Positions 24,478 through 35,802 of a DNA stretch of 37,906 nucleotides are shown one piece after another (positions within the stretch are counted from its first letter, which is position 1; the number at the start of each line of letters is the position of its first letter). A model generated the notes under the pieces. That model was given only the letters and a program-made list of their open reading frames with translations, had not been told where the DNA came from and ran no database searches. Both the position numbers and the translations under genes were made by a program. The stretch is from contig CATNCV010000004.1 of NCBI GenBank assembly GCA_950096965.1, positions 1-37,906 on the forward strand, written 5' to 3'. The DNA comes from an uncultured Clostridiaceae bacterium. GTDB taxonomy: Bacteria; Bacillota; Clostridia; TANB77; CAG-508.

Positions 24478-26506
24478 TTAATTTAATATTTCTTCAAAAT
24501 ATTCATTTATTTTGCTTATTAGTTCTTGCTTTACTTCTTCAGTATTCATTCCTTCTACTTGTGCTCCTGCTAAGGTTATATGTCCTCCTCCTCCGAAGTT
24601 TTTCTAGTATTACTTGTACATTTATATCACCTATTGAACGTCCGCTTATACATACTTTATCTCCTAAGTTCCCTATTACAAATGATGCTGTTATATCACT
24701 TATTGTCAATAATTCATCTGCTGCTTTTGCACAAACTATATTGGCTTGTTTATCTTTTTCATTATATGTAGATATTCCTATTGTTCCTTTTATTATTTCT
24801 GTTTTATTAATTATTTCGGCTATTTTATTATATGTTTCTAAATCACTTTGGAACCATTTTTTTATTTTTATTATATCTATTCCACATTTTCGTAAAAATG
24901 CTGCTGCCTCAAATGTTCGTACTCCTGTTTTAAATGTAAAGTTTTTTGTGTCCATCATTATTCCAGCATATAATGCTTCTGTTTCTATAGTATTTAATTT
25001 AATATCTTTTTCTGAATATTCTATAAGTTCTGTTACTAATTCGCAGGCAGATGAAGCATATACTTCATGGAAAGTAAGTATTGCATTTTCTATAAAGTCT
25101 GTGCTTCTTCTGTGATGGTCTATTATCACTATTTTATTTGTTTTTTCTAGTAGTTCTGGCACTTCTACATAACTACTTTTATGAGTGTCTACTATAACTA
25201 ATAATGTTTCTGATGTTATTTTTTCTATTCCTTCATCTTTTCCTATTATCACATTTTCATATTCTTCATTTGCCTTTGCTGTTTGTATAAAATTACTTAG
25301 CCCTGCACTTGTTGTTTCATTTACTATATATGCGTCTTTTCCTATAGTTTTTGCTATACAATACACTCCAAAAGCTGACCCCATCGCATCTATATCGGAA
25401 TTAGCATGACCCATTATTATAACATTTTTTGACTCATGCATTAATTCTTCTAACGCATGTGATACTATTCTTGCTTTTACTTTTGTTCTTTTTTCTATTT
25501 CTTGAGTTCTTCCTCCAAAAAATGTATATTTTCCGTCCTTTCTTAATATTGCTTGGTCTCCACCTCTACCTAATGCAATGTCTATACATCCTTGAGCTGA
25601 TTTATATTTTTGGTAGTTTGTTTCACCTTCATTTGATATAGCAATACTTAAAGTTGACTTTAATTTCCCTGGTATTGATATTTCTTTTATTTTATCTAAT
25701 ATTGTAAATTTTTCTGCTTCTAATTTAACTAAATACTGTTGTTCTAATATTACAATAAATGTATCTCTTTCTGATTTTACTATTAAACCCTTATATTCAG
25801 TTGCCCAGTCATATAGGCTTTTTTCTATTGTAGCTGTAATTATTGCCCTATCTTCTGCTGAAACTCTTTGCATTATTTCTTCATAGTTGTCTATCATAAT
25901 TACTCCTACACATATTTGTGAATTTTTATATGTAGCTTCTAATTCTATATTTTGTGTTTCATCTATAAAATATAAGCTCAGCATATATTCTGTAGTTTCT
26001 TTACTTTTAGAAGATTTTACATATTCTCCTATTATTGTGTATGTCTTACTTCCTATTTGTATCTGTTTCTTTATTAGTTCTTTTAGTTCTTTTTTATTTT
26101 CTTCACTACTATTTTCTATTTCTAACTTTATTTCTCTTATTATATTTGTTAAATATGTACTTATATCAATATTTGCAAATTCTCTAATAAACTTTGAACT
26201 TTTCCATATAACATTACCATCTGTTTCTATTACTATTAATGGGAATGGTGAATTTACTAAAGTATTTTTTGCTGCATTGTCTACTGCCATACTTACATCT
26301 TTTATATGGTCTGATAACTCTACTTTTCTTTTATTGTTTGTCCAATATGCATACATTACAATTAGGATAAATATTAATATTGCTGGCATAATAAACCTAT
26401 GTTCATAAAAACATATTGCTATTAACAATATTGCTATTATTACTAAATATACTTTTGTTTTTGAAACTAATTTATCAAAAACCTTTATATTATTGTTTTT
26501 GGGCAT
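24478..26506 (-). CDS. gdpP: Cyclic-di-AMP phosphodiesterase GdpP, with a +1 frameshift in its GGGGH motif
   Basis: GdpP hydrolyses c-di-AMP. Order: two N-terminal helices (residues ~17-48), a PAS-like domain (~80-160), a degenerate GGDEF domain (~185-325), DHH (~335-490) with IMGHANSDIDAMGSAFGVY, IIDHHRRSTDF and MMDTKNFTFKTG, then DHHA1. At codon 638, after LEKL, in-frame CGG (24593-24595) leads frame 0 into RRRRTYNLSRS and a stop at 24539. Dropping the C gives LEKLGGGGHITLAGAQVEGM, the invariant DHHA1 motif, and continues to a stop at 24478, about 675 residues. ATG 26506 follows AAAAGGAG, with a promoter at 26544-26572. Proximity to rplI and dnaB is classical. Confidence 0.92.
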
Positions 26507-26543
26507 AAATTTCTCCTTTTATTTTTACTTTACATATAATATA

Positions 26544-26572
26544 ATTTTACTATTTTTTAAGGCTTTTGTCAA
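26544..26572 (-). promoter_or_regulatory. Sigma-A-type promoter of gdpP
   Basis: Minus strand TTGACA (26567-26572), 17-base spacer, TAAAAT (26544-26549), about 40 bases before ATG 26506. The rest of the 26507-26840 gap holds only the rpoC terminator and AT-rich sequence. Confidence 0.65.
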
Positions 26573-26799
26573 ATCTAGATTATGTGAATCTGGATGACAT
26601 CACATTTTTTCAACTATATTTTCTAATTTTATCACATTTTTTATAGTTTTATGATATTTTTCCAATTATTTTATACAAATTCTAGTAATCTATTATCATT
26701 TTTTTGCTTTGTAGAGGTAGCACATCAGTTCTGATTTACGATTTTAAACTACTTGTGTATCAGACTCACTTACTACTAAGGAATATTAATATTAATTGC

Positions 26800-26835
26800 A
26801 AAAATTCCAACTCATCAATTTGAGTTGGAATTTTT
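26800..26835 (-). terminator. Terminator after rpoC
   Basis: AAAAATTCCAACTCA (26800-26814), loop TCAATT, TGAGTTGGAATTTTT (26821-26835): a perfect 15-bp stem directly after the rpoC stop at 26841, with T-rich ends. Confidence 0.9.
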
Positions 26836-26840
26836 TATTT

Positions 26841-29800
26841 TTAATCTGTTAATACTTCTTCGGCATCTTCTTCGCTTTCTTCTACTGGTAATTGGTCGTT
26901 TTCTGTGCTTATTCTTGTGTTTTTGTATTTTGCAAGACCAGTTCCTGCTGGTATTAGTTTTCCTATGATTACATTTTCTTTTAGTCCTATTAGCTCATCA
27001 ACTTTTCCTTTTATTGCAGCTTCTGTTAGTACTCTTGTTGTTTCTTGGAATGATGCTGCTGATAGGAAGCTTTCTGTTGCTAAAGATGCTTTTGTGATTC
27101 CTAGTAATACTCGTTTTCCTGTTGCTGGACGTTTTCCTTCTTCCACAGCTTTTTCGTTTATGTCTTTGAATTCGTACATATCTACTAGTGAACCTGCAAA
27201 TAGGTGTGTATCTCCATTGTCTTCTACTCTTACTTTCTTAAGCATTTGTCTACCTATTACTTCTATGTGTTTGTCGTTTATATCAACACCTTGATTTCTA
27301 TATACTTTTTGTACTTCTTGTACTAAGTAGTTGTAAACTCCTTCTGGCCCTTTAATTAATAGTAATTCGTTTGGATTTATTGAACCTTCTGTAAGTGGCT
27401 GTCCTGCTTTTACTTCGTCTCCTTCTTTTACTTTTAGTTTTGAACCAAATGGTATTACATATGTTTTACTATCATCACTTGATGTTACTACAAGTTCTTT
27501 CTTTTTCTTGTTTTCTTGTAGTTTTACTTTACCATCTATTTCTGTTATTATTGCAACACCCTTAGGTTTTCTTGCTTCAAATAACTCTTCAACCCTTGGA
27601 AGACCTTGTGTAATGTCGGCAACACCGGCAACACCACCTGAGTGAATTGTTCTCATTGTAAGCTGTGTACCTGGCTCACCTATTGATTGTGCAGCTATTA
27701 TTCCTACTGCTTCACCTATGTCTGCTTCTTGCTGACTAGATAGACCCATACCATAACATTTTGAACATACTCCGTTTTTTGTTCTACATCCAAATACTGA
27801 GCGTACTCTTACTGTTTCTATTCCAGCAGCTACTATTTTGTCTGCTAGCGCAGCTGTAATCATTGTGTCTGGAGCTACTATTAGTTCTTTTGTTTCTGGG
27901 TTTACTATGTCTTCTAATGGATATCTTCCTGTTATTCTTTCTTCTAAGCTTTCTATTACTTGGTTTCCGTCTTTTATTGCTGTAAGTTCTATTCCATCAT
28001 GTGTTCCACAGTCATGTTCTCTTACTATTATGTCTTGTGATACATCTACTAATCTTCTTGTTAAATATCCTGAATCGGCTGTTCTTAACGCTGTATCTGA
28101 AAGACCTTTACGAGCACCATGGGCAGATATGAAGTATTCTAGAGCATCTAGACCTTCTCTGAATGATGATTTGATTGGTATTTCGACTGTTCTACCTGTT
28201 GTACTTGCCATAAGTCCACGCATACCTGCTATTTGTTTTAATTGGTCTAAGTTACCACGGGCACCTGAGTCTGACATGACATATAATGGGTTTAATTTAT
28301 CAAAGTTGTTTTTCATCGCTAAGCTGACATCACTTGTAGCTTTTTCCCATATTTTAATTACTGATTGGTATCTTTCCTCTTCTGTAATTAAACCACGTTT
28401 GTATTGTTTTAATACATTTGCTACTTGGTTTGATGCATCCTCTAATATTGTTTTCTTTTCTTCTGGAACTTTTGCATCTTCTATTGAAACTGTTATACCA
28501 CTTGTTGTTGAATGTTTGAAACCTGATGCTTTAATGTAGTCTAATAGTTCGGCTGTTCTTGATAGTCCATGTTTTTCTATACATTTTCCTACTATTTTTC
28601 CTAACATTTTCTTGTTTGTTACAAAGTTTATTTCTGGTTCAAATTCATTTTCTGGATTGCTTCTGTCTACAAAGCCTAAATCTTGTGGTATTTCTTTATT
28701 GAATATTATTCTACCTACTGTTGTTTCAACTTTTTTATGTCTTTCATTTCCTTCTTCATCTATTTGGCTCATTCTTACGAATATTTTAGCATGCATTCCT
28801 ACTTCTTTATTTTCGTAAGCCATTATTGCTTCTTCTGGAGATGAGAAGTAGTTTCCTTCTCCAATTTCACCTTCTACTTCCATTGTTAGGTAGTAGTTTC
28901 CTAATATCATATCTTGTGATGGTACTGTTACTGGCTTACCATCTTGTGGTTTTAGTAAGTTGTTTACTGATAACATTAAGTATCTTGCTTCTGCTTGTGC
29001 TTCTGGTGATAGAGGTAAATGTATAGCCATTTGGTCACCATCGAAGTCAGCGTTGAAGGCTGTACATACTAATGGGTGTAATTTTATTGCTCTTCCTTCT
29101 ACTAGTACTGGTTCGAATGCTTGAATACCTAGTCTATGTAGTGTTGGAGCACGGTTTAACATTACTGGATGGTCTTTTATAACTTCTTCTAATATATCCC
29201 ATACTTCTGGGCGTAGTTTTTCTACCATTCTTTTTGCATTTTTTATGTTGTGTGCTATTCCTCTTTGTACTAATTCTTTCATTACAAATGGTTTGAATAG
29301 CTCTACTGCCATTTCTTTTGGCACACCACATTGATATATTTGTAGTTCTGGTCCTACTACGATAACTGAACGTCCTGAGTAGTCAACACGTTTTCCTAGT
29401 AAGTTTTGACGGAAACGTCCTTGTTTTCCTTTTAGTAAGTCTGATAATGATTTTAATGCTCTATTTCCAGCTCCTGTTACTGGTTTTCCTCTTCTTGAGT
29501 TATCTATTAGTGCATCTACTGATTCTTGTAGCATTCTTTTTTCGTTTCTTTTTATTATTTCTGGTGCTCCTAATTCTATTAGTCTTTTTAGTCTGTTGTT
29601 TCTGTTTATAACTCTTCTATATAGGTCGTTTAAGTCTGATGTTGCAAACCTACCACCATCTAATTGTACCATTGGTCTTAATTCTGGTGGAATAACTGGT
29701 ACAACATTCATTACCATCCATTCAGGTCTGTTTCCTGATAGTCTAAATGATTCTACTGTGTCTAGTCTTTTTATTAGTTTTGCTTTCTTTTGCTCACTTG

Positions 29801-30395
29801 CTTTTTCTAGTTCTTTCTTTAGGCTTTCTGATAATTTCTCTAAGTCGATTTCCCTTAATAGCTTTTCTAAAGCTTCTGCTCCCATTTCTGCTTTAAAGCT
29901 TCCATATCCATATTTTTCTACTGCTTCATGATATTCTTTTTCTGTTAGCACTTGGTATTTCATTAAGCCTGATGTTCCTTTGTCTGTTACTATGTATGAA
30001 GCAAAGTATATTATTTTTTCTAAGTTTCTTGGTGAAATGTCTAGCATTAATGCTATTCTACTTGGTATTCCTTTGAAGTACCAAATATGTGCAACTGGTG
30101 CTGCAAGTTCAATGTGCCCCATTCTTTCACGTCTTACTTTTGATTTTGTTACTTCTACTCCACATCTGTCACAAACAATTCCTTTATAACGAACTCTTTT
30201 ATATTTACCACAGTGACATTCCCAGTCTTTTGTTGGTCCAAATATTCTTTCACAAAATAAACCATCTTTTTCTGGTTTTAGAGTTCTATAGTTAATGGTT
30301 TCAGGTTTTTTTACTTCTCCTTTTGACCATTCTCTTATTTTTTCGTCTGATGCTAATCCGATTTTTATTTTATCAAATATCTCTAATTCATCCAC
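26841..30395 (-). CDS. rpoC: RNA polymerase beta' subunit (RpoC)
   Basis: Catalytic large subunit of RNA polymerase, 1184 residues, usual for clostridia. The N-terminal zinc finger [20 protein letters not shown] lies near residues 60-79. The active-site motif [15 protein letters not shown] supplies the three Mg-binding aspartates. A bridge/trigger-loop region follows ([20 protein letters not shown]), then the second zinc site [13 protein letters not shown], and [20 protein letters not shown]. The start is GTG 30395 ([16 protein letters not shown]), with GAGGGG about 12 bases upstream. No in-frame CGG occurs. The spacer from rpoB is 432 bases and full of repeats, unusually long for rpoB-rpoC. 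Confidence 0.98.
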   Translation of the reverse strand: MDELEIFDKIKIGLASDEKIREWSKGEVKKPETINYRTLKPEKDGLFCERIFGPTKDWECHCGKYKRVRYKGIVCDRCGVEVTKSKVRRERMGHIELAAPVAHIWYFKGIPSRIALMLDISPRNLEKIIYFASYIVTDKGTSGLMKYQVLTEKEYHEAVEKYGYGSFKAEMGAEALEKLLREIDLEKLSESLKKELEKASEQKKAKLIKRLDTVESFRLSGNRPEWMVMNVVPVIPPELRPMVQLDGGRFATSDLNDLYRRVINRNNRLKRLIELGAPEIIKRNEKRMLQESVDALIDNSRRGKPVTGAGNRALKSLSDLLKGKQGRFRQNLLGKRVDYSGRSVIVVGPELQIYQCGVPKEMAVELFKPFVMKELVQRGIAHNIKNAKRMVEKLRPEVWDILEEVIKDHPVMLNRAPTLHRLGIQAFEPVLVEGRAIKLHPLVCTAFNADFDGDQMAIHLPLSPEAQAEARYLMLSVNNLLKPQDGKPVTVPSQDMILGNYYLTMEVEGEIGEGNYFSSPEEAIMAYENKEVGMHAKIFVRMSQIDEEGNERHKKVETTVGRIIFNKEIPQDLGFVDRSNPENEFEPEINFVTNKKMLGKIVGKCIEKHGLSRTAELLDYIKASGFKHSTTSGITVSIEDAKVPEEKKTILEDASNQVANVLKQYKRGLITEEERYQSVIKIWEKATSDVSLAMKNNFDKLNPLYVMSDSGARGNLDQLKQIAGMRGLMASTTGRTVEIPIKSSFREGLDALEYFISAHGARKGLSDTALRTADSGYLTRRLVDVSQDIIVREHDCGTHDGIELTAIKDGNQVIESLEERITGRYPLEDIVNPETKELIVAPDTMITAALADKIVAAGIETVRVRSVFGCRTKNGVCSKCYGMGLSSQQEADIGEAVGIIAAQSIGEPGTQLTMRTIHSGGVAGVADITQGLPRVEELFEARKPKGVAIITEIDGKVKLQENKKKKELVVTSSDDSKTYVIPFGSKLKVKEGDEVKAGQPLTEGSINPNELLLIKGPEGVYNYLVQEVQKVYRNQGVDINDKHIEVIGRQMLKKVRVEDNGDTHLFAGSLVDMYEFKDINEKAVEEGKRPATGKRVLLGITKASLATESFLSAASFQETTRVLTEAAIKGKVDELIGLKENVIIGKLIPAGTGLAKYKNTRISTENDQLPVEESEEDAEEVLTD

Positions 30396-30425
30396 TATTT
30401 TTTTAGCCCCTCTCTAATTTTATAT

Positions 30426-30460
30426 TGTAGGGGCGATTTTAGGTCGCCCGTGCTACAACG
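30426..30460. repeat. GTAG-type REP-like half element
   Basis: TTGTAGGGGCGATTTTAGGT then CGCCCGTGCTACAACG, nearly the left half of the element at 10819-10925 (ATGTAGGGGCGATT...CGCCCGTGGCTACAACG). The hairpin is GGGCGA/TCGCCC. It lies in the rpoB-rpoC gap, directly next to heptamer copy D. Confidence 0.65.
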
Positions 30461-30470
30461 GCTTTATTGT

Positions 30471-30605
30471 GGAGGTTGGAAGTTGGAGGTTGAAGGTTGT
30501 TTTAGAGGTTGGAAGTTGGATTTTAGGTAATTTCTTCGAAGACTTACCCTATTTTCTAACTTCTAACTTCTATTTGCAACTTCTAACTTCTAACTTCTAA
30601 CTTCC
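30471..30605. repeat. Heptamer inverted-repeat element, copy D
   Basis: Left arm units GGAGGTTGGAAGTTGGAGGT ... GGTTGGAAGTTGGA (30471-30520), core TTTTAGGTAATTTCTTCGAA GACTTACCC (30521-30549), right arm CTAACTTCTAACTTC... with at least eight CTTCTAA-type units to 30605. It is the longest copy in the window and lies between rpoB and rpoC, so it is transcribed if the two genes form an operon. Confidence 0.75.
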
Positions 30606-30727
30606 ATTTTGGCTTTCATTAAAATTCAAAAATAATCCACTGCTGTGCAATTTTTATTTGTCTATTTTTTTATTTGTTTTGAAAATATTTAATTAATTAT
30701 TTATGTTTTGTTTTTGGTGCATTTCCG

Positions 30728-30819
30728 ATTGGGGACAGTTCCTAATCTAGCCAGATTATTTTTGTTTTTTGGCTTTAAGTTCTTCTTTATCTTGTTTCCG
30801 ATTACGAACCGTCCCCAAT
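30728..30819. repeat. ATTGGGGACAGTTCCTAAT inverted repeat
   Basis: ATTGGGGACAGTTCCTAAT (30728-30746) and ATTACGAACCGTCCCCAAT (30801-30819) pair at 17 of 19 positions around a 54-base loop. It ends 9 bases from the rpoB stop. It is related to the single arms at 10760 and 15803. Confidence 0.75.
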
Positions 30820-30827
30820 TGTGCTTT

Positions 30828-33800
30828 CTATTCTAGTCCATCGTTGTCTAGGTTATCTTCTGCTAGGTCTGTGTCAAAAATTTCTGCGTCGCCATCGTCA
30901 TCTAATTCTGTGAATAATTCGTCGTCGTCCATTATATCTTCATCTACGTCTAAAAGTATTGGTTCGTTGTCTTCGTCTATTTCTATATAGTTTTCGTCTA
31001 GGTCATTTTGTTCTAGTACATCTTCTCCTAGTTTTGCTTCTTCATAGTCTATTCCTTCATCGATGTGTTCTTTTATTTCTAGTTCTTCGTCATTTTCTGA
31101 GTATAGACGTATGTCTAATCCTAATGATTGAAGTTCTTTTATCAATACTTTGAAACTTTCTGGTACTCCTGGCTCTGGTACATTTTCACCTTTTACAATT
31201 GCTTCATATGTTTTTACACGTCCTACTACATCATCTGATTTTACTGTTAACATTTCTTGTAATGTGTATGCTGCTCCATATGCCTCTAATGCCCAAACTT
31301 CCATCTCTCCAAAACGTTGTCCACCGAATTGTGCTTTACCTCCTAGTGGTTGTTGTGTTACTAGTGAGTATGGTCCTGTTGAACGAGCATGTATTTTATC
31401 ATCTACTAAGTGATGTAGTTTTAACATGTACATTACTCCAACTGTTACTGGGTTATCAAATTTTTCACCTGTACGTCCATCTATTAATATTGATTTTCCG
31501 TCTTCTCTTAGGCCTGCTTCACGTAGTAATTCTTTTATTTCTTCGTCTGACGCTCCATCAAATACTGGTGTTGCAACTTTCCAGCCTAAAGCTTTTGCTG
31601 CCATACCTAAGTGAACTTCTAGAACTTGACCTAAGTTCATACGTGATGGTATACCTTGTGGGTTTAATACTATATCTACTGGTGTTCCATCTTCTAAGAA
31701 TGGCATGTCTTCTACTGGAAGTATTCTTGAAATAACACCTTTGTTACCATGACGTCCAGCCATTTTATCTCCAACTGATATTTTTCTTTTTGTTGCTATA
31801 TAACAACGTATTACTTGGTTTACTCCAGGTCCTAGTTCGTCTGAATTTTCTCTAGTAAATATTTTTACATCTACTATTGTTCCTGCTTCTCCATGTGGTA
31901 CTCTTAGTGATGTATCTCTTACTTCTCTTGCTTTTTCTCCAAATATTGCACGAAGTAGTCTTTCTTCTGCTGTTAGTTCTGTTTCTCCTTTTGGTGTTAC
32001 TTTTCCTACTAGAATGTCTCCTGGTCTTACTTCTGCACCTATTCTTATTATTCCGTTTTCATCTAGGTCTTTTAGTCCATCATCACCAACATTTGGTATA
32101 TCACGTGTTATTTCTTCTGGACCTAATTTTGTGTCTCTACATTCGCAGTCATATTCTTCTATATGTATTGATGTGTATACATCTTCTTTTACTAGTCTTT
32201 CGCTTATTAATACAGCGTCTTCGTAGTTGTAACCTTGCCATGTTGTGAAGGCTATTAGTACGTTTCTTCCTAGTGCCATTTCTCCATCTTTTGTAGATGG
32301 TCCATCTGCTAGGATATCACCTTCATTTACCTTTTCTCCTCTCGTTACAAGTGGTCTTTGGTTTATACATGTACCACCATTTGTTCTTTTGAATTTACGT
32401 AGTTTGTATATATCAATAGAACCTTTTTTGTTTCTAACTTGTACTTCATCTGAACTTACTTTTTCTACAACACCTTCATTTATTGCTGTAACTGTAATTC
32501 CAGAGTCTTTTGCTGCTCTATATTCTATACCTGTACCTACTATTGGTGATTCTGGTATTAATAGTGGAACTGCTTGACGTTGCATGTTAGAACCCATTAG
32601 TGAACGTTTAACGTCATCGTGCTCTAAGAATGGTATCATTGCTGCTGCAACAGATACTAATTCTTTTGGTGAAACGTCTACATAGTCTACGTCTTCTTTG
32701 TCAACCTCTGTTATTTCTGTTCTATTACGTACTTTTATTCTTTTATTTATGAATCTTCCTTCTTCATCTAGTGGTTCTGAAGCTTGTGCTATTATGTAGT
32801 TATCTTCTTTGTCTGCTGACATGTATTCAACTATATCTGTTACTTTTCCTGTTTCTTTATCAACTTTTCTGTATGGTGTTTCTATGAAACCATATTCATT
32901 TATAATTGCGAAAGATGATAATGCTGAAATTAAACCGATATTTGGTCCTTCAGGAGATTCTACTGGACATAGTCTTCCATAGTGTGTATAGTGAATATCA
33001 CGAACTTCGAAACCTGCTCTTTCTCTAGATAGACCTCCAGGTCCTAATGCTGATATTCTTCTTTTATGTGTAAGCTCTGATAATGGGTTTGTTTGATCCA
33101 TAAATTGTGATAATTGTGAGCTTCCAAAGAATTCTCTAATTGATGATGTTATTGGTTTTGTGTTTATTAATGTTTGTGGTGTTACTACATCTAAGTCTTG
33201 TATTGTCATTCTTTCACGAACAACTCTTTCTAGCCTTGTTAAACCAATTCTAAATTGATTTTGTAGTAATTCTCCAACACATCTTATACGTCTATTTCCT
33301 AAATGGTCTATGTCATCTATTGTTCCTAAGCCATGATCTAAGTTTAATACATAGTTTATTGAAGATATAATATCTTCATTAGTAATGTGTTTAGGTACTA
33401 ATTCTTCTTTTCTTTCATCTAATACTTTGTGTAAATCTTTTTTGTCTGTAGTATCTAAAATTGATTTTAGTACTTCATAATTTACTTCTTCTTTGAAATG
33501 TAGGTCACTTATATCCACATCCGTTACAAAATTGTGGATATTTACTGTTCCATTTCCTATTATTCTTACCTTTTTGTCATTTAATTTTATATCTACTATA
33601 TTTAGACCTGTATTTTGTATTTCTTCTGCTATTTCTTTTGATATTGTACCATCTTTTTCTACTAAAACTTCTCCTGTTGATGGGTCTATTATATCTTCAA
33701 ATGCTACTTTTCCTGATATTCTTGATGCTAAACTTAATTTTTGGTTGAATTTAAATCTACCAACTTTTGCTAGGTCATATCTTTTTTCATCGAAGAATAA

Positions 33801-34568
33801 ACCATTAAATAAGTTTCTAGCTGCGTCAACTGTTGGAAGTTCTCCTGGTCTTAATTTTTTGTATATTTCTATTAAAGCTTCATCCTGTGTTTTTATTGTA
33901 TCCTTTGCTATTGTTGCCATTATTTTAGCTTCTTCGCCAAATAGAGAAACAATTTGTTCATCTGTTGTTAACCCTATTGCTCTTAATAAACATGTTACTG
34001 GTATTTTTCTTGTTCTATCTACCCTTGCCCAGAATACGTCGTTTCCATCTGTTTCATATTCTATCCATGCTCCACGAATTGGCATAACTGTTGATGTAAA
34101 TACTTTTTTACCAACTTTGTCAAATTCATATGCATAATAGCAACCTGGTGAACGTACTAACTGACTTACTACAACCCTTTCTGCACCATTTATAATGAAA
34201 GTTCCACTTTCTGTCATTAGTGGGAAGTCTCCAAGGTATATTTCTTGTTCTTTTATTTCACCTGTTTCACGGTTAATTAAACGCACCTTTACATGTAACC
34301 TTGTAGAATAAGTTGCGTCTCTTTCTTTAGCTTCTTCAACTGTGTATTTAGTTTTATCTTCCATATAGTAATCGAAAAACTCAAGAACTAAGTTACCAGA
34401 ATAATCAACTATTGGTGAAATGTCTTTTAGAACTTCTCCTAATCCTTTCTCTACGAACCAATCGTAAGAATCTTTTTGAACCTTAATAAGGTTTGGCATT
34501 TCTACGAAATCACCAATTTTCGCAAACGTTTTACGTGTGCATTTTTCGTGTTTGATATCTTTTACCAA
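30828..34568 (-). CDS. rpoB: RNA polymerase beta subunit (RpoB)
   Basis: Large RNA polymerase subunit, 1246 residues. Landmarks in order: [17 protein letters not shown] at the N terminus, the rifampicin region [31 protein letters not shown] near residue 460, [33 protein letters not shown] near 900, and [19 protein letters not shown] near 1110, followed by a ~110-residue acidic tail rich in Asp/Glu. The start is most likely TTG 34568 (reads [15 protein letters not shown]), 8 bases after AGGAG; the GTG at 34577 overlaps the Shine-Dalgarno. The usual upstream rplJ-rplL genes are absent; a promoter at 34824-34852 makes rpoBC a separate unit. No in-frame CGG occurs. Confidence 0.98.
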   Translation of the reverse strand: MVKDIKHEKCTRKTFAKIGDFVEMPNLIKVQKDSYDWFVEKGLGEVLKDISPIVDYSGNLVLEFFDYYMEDKTKYTVEEAKERDATYSTRLHVKVRLINRETGEIKEQEIYLGDFPLMTESGTFIINGAERVVVSQLVRSPGCYYAYEFDKVGKKVFTSTVMPIRGAWIEYETDGNDVFWARVDRTRKIPVTCLLRAIGLTTDEQIVSLFGEEAKIMATIAKDTIKTQDEALIEIYKKLRPGELPTVDAARNLFNGLFFDEKRYDLAKVGRFKFNQKLSLASRISGKVAFEDIIDPSTGEVLVEKDGTISKEIAEEIQNTGLNIVDIKLNDKKVRIIGNGTVNIHNFVTDVDISDLHFKEEVNYEVLKSILDTTDKKDLHKVLDERKEELVPKHITNEDIISSINYVLNLDHGLGTIDDIDHLGNRRIRCVGELLQNQFRIGLTRLERVVRERMTIQDLDVVTPQTLINTKPITSSIREFFGSSQLSQFMDQTNPLSELTHKRRISALGPGGLSRERAGFEVRDIHYTHYGRLCPVESPEGPNIGLISALSSFAIINEYGFIETPYRKVDKETGKVTDIVEYMSADKEDNYIIAQASEPLDEEGRFINKRIKVRNRTEITEVDKEDVDYVDVSPKELVSVAAAMIPFLEHDDVKRSLMGSNMQRQAVPLLIPESPIVGTGIEYRAAKDSGITVTAINEGVVEKVSSDEVQVRNKKGSIDIYKLRKFKRTNGGTCINQRPLVTRGEKVNEGDILADGPSTKDGEMALGRNVLIAFTTWQGYNYEDAVLISERLVKEDVYTSIHIEEYDCECRDTKLGPEEITRDIPNVGDDGLKDLDENGIIRIGAEVRPGDILVGKVTPKGETELTAEERLLRAIFGEKAREVRDTSLRVPHGEAGTIVDVKIFTRENSDELGPGVNQVIRCYIATKRKISVGDKMAGRHGNKGVISRILPVEDMPFLEDGTPVDIVLNPQGIPSRMNLGQVLEVHLGMAAKALGWKVATPVFDGASDEEIKELLREAGLREDGKSILIDGRTGEKFDNPVTVGVMYMLKLHHLVDDKIHARSTGPYSLVTQQPLGGKAQFGGQRFGEMEVWALEAYGAAYTLQEMLTVKSDDVVGRVKTYEAIVKGENVPEPGVPESFKVLIKELQSLGLDIRLYSENDEELEIKEHIDEGIDYEEAKLGEDVLEQNDLDENYIEIDEDNEPILLDVDEDIMDDDELFTELDDDGDAEIFDTDLAEDNLDNDGLE

Positions 34569-34823
34569 AACAATCACTCCTAAATAAGATTTTAAGCAGA
34601 ATTTAAAATTTAAAGCACCTTAAAAATTAATTTTTAAATAGTGCTACCTTTGTGAATTAAATCTATATAAAAAGAAGTCCTACTCGAAATTAATTTTAAC
34701 TCCTATAAAACCTCCCCTTCCTGCTCATTAAAAGCTTGATTTTACAGCATAAAATTAATTCAATTCCTCTTCTTTTTAAATTACGTAAACGGTAAAATGG
34801 GCAAAATACCCCTATACTATTTT
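34569..34823 (-). promoter_or_regulatory. Long rpoB leader with a hairpin
   Basis: About 250 untranslated bases separate the rpoB promoter from its start. Near the gene, AGCAC (34614-34618) and GTGCT (34641-34645) close a stem containing the palindrome TTAAAAATTAATTTTTAA, followed on the minus strand by an AT-rich run. An AAGGGGAGG purine block with no ORF after it lies further up (about 34713-34722). The leader could attenuate rpoBC, but there is no classical terminator and no recognised riboswitch. Confidence 0.35.
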
Positions 34824-34852
34824 AGTATACTTTAAAACAATGAGCTTGTCAA
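34824..34852 (-). promoter_or_regulatory. Strong sigma-A promoter of rpoBC
   Basis: A perfect TTGACA -35 (34847-34852) and TATACT -10 (34824-34829) on the minus strand, exactly 17 bases apart. Confidence 0.8.
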
Positions 34853-34882
34853 TATTTTTATGCCTTTTTTATTCAAATTTTT

Positions 34883-35800
34883 AAGTCAATGAGAAGTCAA
34901 TGGGGACGGAGATTTTTGGCTATTTTTTTATTTATTATATATTTTTCTTATTTTATCCTTACTAATTCCTAGCTCACAAGCAATTTTCCTAAATGATATT
35001 TTATATTTATCTTTTAACATAATTGTTAATTCTTTTAAATATGATTCCTCTTTCCTTAGTCTGGCTAAATCTATATGATTATTATGTAAGAATTCCATTA
35101 AAACTTTCTTACATGTCTCGTTATCATCTATATCAACATCCATAAAAATATAATCTTCTTTTATATTTGCATCTATCCTTCTATAATTAGAATATGGATA
35201 ATCCTTTGCATTTTTACATATTCCTGCTACTACTGGATTGTTATAAATGTATTTTACACAATTGTACAAATGTTCTTCATTATAAATTCCTTCTGATTTA
35301 AATCTATCTCTGAATACATAACCAACTCTATTGTATTTTTTATTATAATATTTTGCATACCTAGTTCCTAACCTTTGCATATATTTACTGAGTTCTACAA
35401 TCTCTTTTGTTTCAATAAGTATATGGGCATGATTATTCATTATACAGTATGCTAATATTCTTATATTTTGTTCCTTACTTAGTTCGTACATTATTTTAAT
35501 ATAATATTTTATATCTTCTTGATTTTCAAATATATAGCTTTTGTTAATACCTTGTGTTATAACATGAAAAAACGGTGTTTTAATATAATTTCTTGGATTT
35601 CTAGACATAATTTTTTTGACTCCTTAATTCTTTTTTGATAAAATAAAAAAATATAATATGATATAAATTTTACTTAATTATACCATACTATATTTTATTT
35701 TTTTGTCGAAACTTGCTATTTTTTTATTTTTTATTATAGTCAAAAATCTCCGTCCCCAATGGCTCCCAATGGCTTTCCCGTGGCTCCCAATAGCTTCAAT
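34883..35800 (-). mobile_element. REPtron-like unit: Y1 transposase flanked by inverted REP-family ends
   Basis: TGGGGACGGAGATTTTTG at 34901-34918 and its exact reverse complement at 35741-35758 bracket the transposase gene. The same 18-base core builds the palindromes at 12892-12991 and 16275-16402. Beyond the right end lie decayed TGGCTCCCAA repeats (35760-35795), and beyond the left an extra AAGTCAATGAG. The arrangement matches RAYT genes flanked by the REP sequences they act on. Boundaries are approximate. Confidence 0.75.
34928..35608 (-). CDS. REP-associated tyrosine transposase (Y1/TnpA_REP family)
   Basis: A 226-residue single-strand DNA transposase of the HUH/Y1 family, related to IS200/IS605 TnpA but of the RAYT type linked to REP palindromes. 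Motifs: HVITQGINKSYIFENQEDIK at the N terminus, the HxH metal site in YCIMNNHAHILIE near residue 65, LSKYMQRLGTRYAKYYNKKY near 85, GYVFRDRFKS and YIYNNPVVAGI. One of the tyrosines in the KYMQRL...YAKYYNKKYN region is the likely catalytic nucleophile. The last ~60 residues form a helix-turn-helix tail (ISFRKIACELGISKDKIRKI). ATG 35608 follows AAGGAGTC. The gene is intact with no CGG, so it may still act on the repeats in this window. Confidence 0.9.
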   Translation of the reverse strand: MSRNPRNYIKTPFFHVITQGINKSYIFENQEDIKYYIKIMYELSKEQNIRILAYCIMNNHAHILIETKEIVELSKYMQRLGTRYAKYYNKKYNRVGYVFRDRFKSEGIYNEEHLYNCVKYIYNNPVVAGICKNAKDYPYSNYRRIDANIKEDYIFMDVDIDDNETCKKVLMEFLHNNHIDLARLRKEESYLKELTIMLKDKYKISFRKIACELGISKDKIRKIYNK

Positions 35801-35802
35801 GT

